Shown piece after piece: positions 1 to 64,000 of a DNA stretch of 64,000 nt. The translations under genes and the position numbers were made by a program. Numbering within the stretch: the first letter of the stretch is position 1; every line of letters begins with the position of its first letter. The notes beneath the pieces are model-generated. The model was not told the origin of the DNA and did no database searches. It saw only the letters and a list, made by a program, of their open reading frames with translations. The DNA comes from Petaurus breviceps papuanus (Eukaryota; Chordata; Mammalia; Diprotodontia; Petauridae): positions 54,280,610-54,344,609 of the forward strand of contig JAMXIF010000003.1 of the NCBI GenBank assembly GCA_028583685.1, written 5' to 3'.

Positions 1-532
1 CCTAAGCCAAATTCATTGAGAATAAGGTTGACCCATTCCCTTTTGCCTTCCTGTTCTTGCCCTCCATTGTAACAGTTTTCTCTTGCCTTTTCTATATGAG
101 ATAATTTACCCCATCCTGTTTCTCCCCAGCTCCTCTCATTATATTCCTCTCTCACCTCTTAATTTCACCTTCTAAGTACCATCCCTTCCTACTCAATTGA
201 TCCTGTGCCCTCTGTCTATGTATACCTGTACACATATATACACATACTCACATATGTATTCATACACCCACATACCCTCCTATATAAACATATATATGTA
301 CATATACATATATATATACATATATACACACACACATATTTCTTTTCCCTTCACCTATTCTCATACTGAGAAAAGTTTCATAAGTTACAATTATTGTTTT
401 TCCATGTAGGAATGTAAGTAGTTCAATTCTGATAAGTTCCTTATGATTTCTTTTTCCCTGCTTACATTTTCATGCTTCTCTTGCTTCTTGTAACTGAATG
501 TTAAATTTTCTATTCAACTCTGTTTTTTCATC

Positions 533-546
533 AAGAATGTTTGAAA
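533..546. repeat. Target-site duplication, left copy
   Basis: AAGAATGTTTGAAA, matching 2,150-2,163 at 13 of 14 positions. It marks the insertion point of the inner HAL1-like element. Confidence 0.75.
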
Positions 547-2149
547 TTGGGGGAACAGTCAAGATGGTGGAGTAGAAACAGGACTTCCATGGGGCTCCGG
601 CTTCCACCTCCCCCAATTCATGTACAAGGGGTCTTTGAACAAACTTTGGAGCTACAGAACCCAAAAAATGACACAGAGAAGCTAACCTCCCACTGAGGAC
701 AGCCCAGCAGGAATCAGCCAGTGCAGCGCTCTGGGAGCCGATCCCAGCTCCACAGGAGCCAGAACTTTTAGCCCCAGGGTGGGCCTGACTAACCACCAGC
801 TGGAGGGACTTCAGATCACCAGCAGCTGTGGTGGTTTCCAGAATTATCAACACACAGATGCTAAGGACAAAGTGAGAGGTCAGTGCAGTGTGGAATTTTG
901 GATCCAGTAGCTGGGAATGCATCAGCCTTTATCCCCTGGAGGGAGAAGCTGCTGAGGGCGGTGGCTGTGGCCTGCAGAGTGTAGGGGGAACAAGCAACCA
1001 GTCTGAGGGGTAATCACTCTTGCTTTAACCTCCTTGGACCTGGATTGCAGTCTAGGGTAGAGGTCCTGGGGTGTGTGACCAGCTTGCCAGAGTGTGTGGA
1101 GGCTTCAGAGAGGGCACCCAACTAATACCTCTGGCAGGTGAGAAAACCCCAGCATTTGGAACGAAGCTCCAAAACGATAATTGTAATTGATGAAACTTTT
1201 CTTAGCATGAAAATAGTTGAAGGGAATAGACAGATATATATATATGAGGGTATATGGGCATATGAATACATATGCGAATGTGTGTATATATGTGTACAGG
1301 TATACATGGATTGTGGGCACAGGACCAATTTAATAGGAAGGGATGATACTTAAAAGGTGAAATTAATAGGTAAGAGAGGAATATAATGAGAGGAGATGGG
1401 GAGAGACAGAATGGGGTAAACTATGTCATATAGAAGAGGCAAGGGAAAATGGTTACAATGGAGGGGAAGAATAGGAAGGCAAAAGGGAATGGATCAACCT
1501 TATTCTCACTGAATCTGGCTCAGGGAGGGGATGAAATACACGCTAAATAGGGTATCTCAACCTACAGGAGAGTAGGGGGGAAGGGGATGAGAGGGGGGAT
1601 GATGGAAAGGAGGGCAGGCTGTGGGGGAGGGAAGTTGGAAGCACCCACTTTTGAAAAGGGACAGGATCAAAGTAGAGAATAGAACAAGTGGGAGGTGGGA
1701 TAGGAGGGAGGGAAATATAGTCAGTCTTTTACAATATATCTTACTATGGTAATGTTTTGCATAGCTACACATGTACAACCTATACTGAGTTGCTTATCTT
1801 CCCAGTAAGGGTGGGTGATAAGAGAGGAAGGGAATGAATTTGGAATTCAAAGTTTTAAAATCAAATGTTTAAAAAATATATATTGTTAATACTATCTTAC
1901 ATGTAATTGGGAAAGAATATATACAGGCACTGGGGCATAGAGATTCACCATGCCCTACTGGAAAAGTTGAAGGGGGTATGGGAGAAGGTATGGGAGAGAG
2001 CAGATTGGAGGAGGGGATATCTTGTGGGACCACTATTTTGGGGCAGTGGTTAGGGGAAAAACGGGGGGAAATTTTGTAACTCAAAATCTGGCAGAAATGA
2101 ATGATGTAAACCAGAAGTTAATAAAGCATTTGAAAGAATAAAAAAAAAA
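547..2149 (+). mobile_element. HAL1-like copy nested in the outer one, ORF1 deleted
   Basis: Starts TTGGGGGGAACAG and AAGATGGTGGAG, an L1-type 5' end, runs through the GC-richer 5'UTR to about 1,172, then jumps to the sequence that follows ORF1 in the 26.7-29.3 kb copy, and ends in an A tract at 2,140-2,151. It is flanked by a 14-bp target-site duplication with one mismatch, AAGAATGTTTGAAA (533-546) and AAGAATGCTTGAAA (2,150-2,163). The outer copy aligns continuously once this insert is removed. ORF1 and any ORF2 are absent. Confidence 0.82.
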
Positions 2150-2163
2150 AAGAATGCTTGAAA
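2150..2163. repeat. Target-site duplication, right copy
   Basis: AAGAATGCTTGAAA directly after the inner element's A tract; partner of 533-546. Confidence 0.75.
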
Positions 2164-2672
2164 GCCCTCTATTCCATTGAATGACCATATTTTCCCCTGA
2201 AACATGATACTCAGTTTTGCTGGGTAGGTGACTCTTGGTTTTAATCCCAGCTCCTTTGAACTCCAGAATATCATATTCCAAGCCCTTTGATCCCTCAGTG
2301 TAAAAGCTGCCAGATCCTGGGTTATCCTGATTGTGTTTCCACAGTATTCAAATGGCTCCTTTCTGACTGCTTGCAATATTTTCTCCTTGATCTGGGATCT
2401 CTGGAACCTGGCTATAATATTCCTAGGAGTTTTCTTTTTGAGATCTTTTTAAGGTGGTGATTGGTAGATTCTTTCAACCTCTATTTTTTCCCTCTGGTTC
2501 TAAAACATCATGGCAATTTTCCTTGAGAATTTCTTGAAGGATGATTTCTAGGTTCTTTTTTTGATCGTGGCTTTCAGTTAGTCCAATAATTTTAAAATTA
2601 TCTCTCCTGGATATAGTTTCCAGGTCAGTGGTTTTTCCCATGAGATATTTCACATTGCCTTCTATTCTTTTT

Positions 2673-3795
2673 TAAAAATTGTGTCATTTCAAAAAAATAT
2701 ATAAAATACTTCTTAAAACTTGCAACTTAAATTTAGTAATTTATTGTAAATCTGTGGCTTTCTTCCTGCACTGAAATTTTGATGATGCAATATTATGTCC
2801 CATAAGCATATAATATTATAAACAAGTCATTATACTCATATATTCCTGCCAATGCATGCTGGACTTCACAACAATGCGTGACACCCTCACCTGTCAACAC
2901 TTACTTGTTAAGACCTGTAGGCAGACTTGACTCCTGATTGGTTATAACTTGAATTTTATGTATTTATTTGGAAAATAATGTAATCACTACAACTTTAACT
3001 CTGTTAAACAGATGAAATATGTACAAATGGCTTTTCAATATTTTCTTCTCTTCTCTTCTTTCCTTATGTTTCCACCATTCTCTTATTTTTATTCAATGCC
3101 CCACAAGTGCACCCAAGGCTACTATCACAAATTCCCTGCCCCCATCATTTTAGAGCCCTGAAGGGGTTGGTTGGTATGGCCCACTTTGGGTACCTCTGGT
3201 AGATACTGAAGGAGTTCAGCTAATGTTGAAACACACTTGAGTACCTGTCCTTGCTTTAAAAGAGAGACCATTCACTACTTAAAATCACCATTAGTAGAAG
3301 TTTACTGATGAGTAAAGGTAGGCCAAGGTGTCTGTGGGCTCCCGGTGAATATATCAACATATTAATTACATCAGAGATCATTAAGACACACTTTTGTGCT
3401 CTTCCAAAAGAAATTTACTTCCCAATAGTTACCAAAATCCATGGCTTCATTATGAGGTTGCTCATATGAAAATAATTTCTGCAGCAAAGAATATAAGTAT
3501 TTATCATGATGGTCTTCCATTTGACCCATAAAGCGCTACCCTTGCCTAAGTAAAGAATAGCTGTGGTGAAATAATAGTTTCTGTGAAAAAGACTTAAAAA
3601 AAAGTGGATGCCATCTTAGGCTGCATGGAAAGACAGTATCCAGAGGGAAGGGAGGGATGTTCTAATCTATTCTCCTGTCAGACTACGTCTGCAATATCTT
3701 TTTTAGTTCTGAGCAAGACATTTTAGTGACGGGCCTGGATAAACTGGGGAGTATCCAGAAACCATCTAGAAGCATAGAGGACAGAGTTGCAAAAT
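2673..3795. other. Intron, nothing recognised
   Basis: AT-rich PRKDC intronic sequence. I see no exon with DNA-PKcs homology, no clear repeat family and no long open frame. Confidence 0.5.
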
Positions 3796-3799
3796 GAGC

Positions 3800-3945
3800 C
3801 TAGAAGACATGCCCACCTCTAATATTTATTAACTGTGTGACCCTTAAACTCTCTGGGTCTCAGTTTCCTCATCTGTAAAATGAAGGGGTTGTACTCTCAC
3901 CTCTGAGGCCCTTTTAGCTCCCTATCAGTGCCACCAGGATGGAAG
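3800..3945 (+). repeat. MIR-type SINE fragment
   Basis: Contains CTGTGTGACC and CTCAGTTTCCTCATCTGTAA, the hallmark core and 3' region of MIR/CORE-SINEs. Confidence 0.8.
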
Positions 3946-4119
3946 GAAATTCATGGAAAAGGATCAATTAAAGCATCAAGGAAACCTTTCCTGCTACCCA
4001 CAAATGAAAGTGGTGGCCTGCCTCCCAATCTATCTTTTATTTAACTACTTTGCATATACTGCATTTGTATTTGTTCACTTTACTTTTATGCTACATCTTT
4101 ATCTAGGCAAATATATACA

Positions 4120-4265
4120 CATATGAACACAGATAAATGTTTGTCCTCTCCCCTATTAGAATGTAAACTCATTATGTGAAGAGATCACTTTGTCCTCTAA
4201 GCAGCACCTAGTCTGGCATCTAGCACACAGGAGGTATTTAATACATCTTTATTGACTGGAATGAA
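4120..4265 (+). repeat. L2/MIR-type LINE 3' end
   Basis: Contains AGAATGTAAACTC, AGCACCTAGTCTGGCATCTAG and a TTTAATACATCTTTATTGA-like end, typical of L2 3' tails. Confidence 0.65.
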
Positions 4266-4634
4266 GGTGATACAGGAAGGAAATGGTAACTGTTGGTTGT
4301 CTTCAAGTACTATAAAAATCGAGATTATAGTTGATCTGCTTGGTCTCAGAGGGTAAAACTAGAAACAGTGAAATTAAGTTGCAAAAAAGCAAATCTAGGC
4401 TTGATAGAAATTGGGAAGATCCTGCTAACAAAGAGACTGGTCAAAGGTAGATCAGGCTGCCTTATAAGTAGAAAAGGTTTCTTCTTGCACTGGGTTTTTA
4501 AACAGAGGCTTAAGGAATAGTGATTCTTCAGGTAAAGGATGGACTAAGGTCTCCTCCAATTCTGAGGTTCTTTTTTTCTGTAAATTAATGGCCTAATATA
4601 ATTTTCTTTGGTTCTGTGATAATGGAGGTATTAG

Positions 4635-4845
4635 AGAAAAGATGATTAGGGAGTTAGCATGGTGGAGTGGAAAGAATACTAAACTTAGAGACAAAGTTTA
4701 GAGACAAGCTCTGCTACTATCTGTGACCTTGACAAGAATTCATTTTACATTTCTGCACCTTGATTTCCTTCATTTATAAAATGAACTGACTGGACTACGA
4801 TCTCCAAGGTACTTTCTAGCTCTCTATCTGTAGTCCTATGATCTA
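4635..4845 (+). repeat. Old MIR-type SINE
   Basis: Head-like GGTGGAGTGGAAAGAATACT, a diverged TGTGACCTTGACAAG core and CTTCATTTATAAAATGAACT. Heavily mutated. Confidence 0.6.
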
Positions 4846-5142
4846 ATGGTAAGGGAAAGGAAGAAAATAGACCTGTATTTATAAGATTCTGATACTACTG
4901 AAACAATGCCCAATAAAACCAATGAAATTAAAAATTCAACATGTAAATTTTTGAACCATTTGTACACATTTGAGAAATATCCTGATTCTTAGCAATCAAA
5001 ATACAAACTGCAAAACTTTACTAATTTTCTGTAGTCTCCAAAATAATTTCTTCCAAATATTTACTTAAAAAGCTCCAAACACACGCAAAACACATTTGAT
5101 ATTATTTATAGTTAGTAAATATGAAGTTAAGGTAGTGCTGAC

Positions 5143-63289
<58,147 letters not shown>

Positions 63290-63672
63290 CTGGAAAGAAA
63301 AAAAAAACAAGGTTTAATATTGTCAAAAGCAGAACATTTTACATGGAATCAATTTTTTGTTTTTATAATCAAATCATTATGACTAATGAAAATAGCAAAA
63401 AAAAAAAACCAGGAAATTTTTTTTTAATATACTTGGAATATAAAACTAATCAGAACAGACCTTATTTTGGGCTTTATATTGCAGATAAATTTTCAAGCCT
63501 ACGGCAACAAATATCATAATAACTTTGTATATACACTTCTTTTTATATATCTTTCATTTTTATTGTTGTTCCAGATTTGTTACTTCACACAGTACTAGGC
63601 ATTTAAGGAAAGTAAACTCCTTCTACCCAATTCAAACAGACAACTGTTCTGCAACTTAAAATGTTGCAGAGT

Positions 63673-63826
63673 GGGAGCAGCCAGGTAGCACAGCGAGTAA
63701 GAGCACCGGCTCCAGTGTTGAGAAGACTTGGAGATCGAATCCCGGGCTCAGACACTTAGCACCCACCCAGAAACACCTGGCCGTATAACCTTGAACAAGT
63801 TACTTAACCCCAAATGCTTTAAAAAA
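63673..63826 (+). repeat. SINE, GGCCAGGTAGC subfamily
   Basis: GGGAGCAGCCAGGTAGCACA, GGAGATCGAATCCCGGGCTC (a strong B box), CACCCAGAAACACCTGGCCG, AAGTTACTTAACCCCAAATG and an A tail. Flanked by the 15-bp duplication AAAATGTTGCAGAGT at 63,658-63,672 and 63,827-63,841, so well preserved and relatively young. Confidence 0.85.
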
Positions 63827-64000
63827 AAAATGTTGCAGAGTACTAAAAGGTTAAAATCTGGCAAGGATCACACAACCAGGAATACCAGAAATAGGATTTC
63901 AGGTCTTCCTAGCTCCAAGGGCTATACATCTATACCCACACAATTAAAATCTGACTATACATAGTATTAACAGCAGAGTAGAACGAAGGCAAACCCTGGC

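Larger units (their letters stand above)
1..2672 (-). mobile_element. HAL1-like (ORF1-only L1) copy, outer, interrupted
   Basis: Reverse-strand LINE relic in two pieces, 1-546 and 2,150-2,672, split by another copy. The 2,150-2,672 piece encodes on the minus strand L1 ORF1p-type sequence (CGNTIRITQDLAA, RAWNMIFW, LGLKPRVTYPAKLS). The 1-546 piece is the purine-rich 3' region with a TA/TG-rich microsatellite. It aligns to the plus-strand element at 26,670-29,310 from ORF1 onward. It is truncated inside ORF1 near 2,672 and runs off the window at base 1. Confidence 0.8.

Noticed and set aside
197-409. 70-codon Tyr/Thr/His-rich open frame
   Set aside because: Translation of the TA/CA microsatellite in the HAL1-like 3' region; no coding signal.
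63673-63760. tRNA-gene-like A and B boxes
   Set aside because: They are the tRNA-derived head of a SINE with an A tail and target duplication, not a tRNA gene; no cloverleaf is complete. The same applies to the other SINE heads.

Overview
This is vertebrate nuclear DNA. The whole 64 kb lies inside one large, intron-rich gene on the minus strand: PRKDC, which encodes DNA-PKcs, the catalytic subunit of the DNA-dependent protein kinase of non-homologous end joining. I located 31 consecutive internal coding exons (about 4.8 kb, roughly 1,600 codons). The 5'-most is at 63,289-63,035 and the 3'-most at 5,274-5,143. All 31 junctions keep reading frame when joined, and the translation is close to human DNA-PKcs over approximately residues 1,200-2,800 (numbering counted from memory, anchored on the S2056 and T2609 phosphosites). 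That span is most of the M-HEAT / circular-cradle part of the protein. The N-terminal arm, the FAT domain and the kinase domain lie outside the window.

The interspersed repeats point to a marsupial, probably an Australasian one. There are many short tRNA-derived SINEs of the WSINE/Mar type ending in a CACTTAACCCCAATTGCC-like stretch, old MIR and L2 and CR1/L3 fragments, SINEs with an RTE-like tail, an RTE-like LINE relic, marsupial L1 3' ends, and ORF1-only half-L1 (HAL1-like) elements. I cannot name the species.

Layout. 1-2,672: a minus-strand HAL1-like copy split by a plus-strand HAL1-like copy that has lost ORF1. 2,673-5,142: intron with MIR and L2 pieces. 5,143-17,521: nine exons (residues about 2,340-2,800), including the ABCDE phosphorylation cluster (11,540-11,723) and the caspase-3-type site (9,035-9,250), with an inverted pair of LTR-like fossils at 9.9-11.4 kb. 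17,522-24,417: a large intron with an RTE-like LINE. 24,418-31,898: six exons, with a HAL1-like element (26,670-29,310) ending about 40 bp from a splice donor. 34,450-48,154: eleven exons, including the PQR cluster (34,450-34,598) and one non-canonical GC splice donor (46,354-46,355). 51,723-63,289: five exons with L1, L2 and CR1/L3 relics between them.

I found no second host gene, no RNA gene, no CRISPR array and no candidate for a new multi-gene system. The points most worth a second look are changes at known DNA-PKcs regulatory sites (S2023 to His, S2056 to Thr, T2620 to Ser, DEVD to DEID), the GC-AG intron, the nested and shortened HAL1 copies, a 29-bp insertion matching only the extreme 5' end of L1/HAL1 with its own target-site duplication, and a distinctive SINE subfamily including one dimer inserted as a unit.
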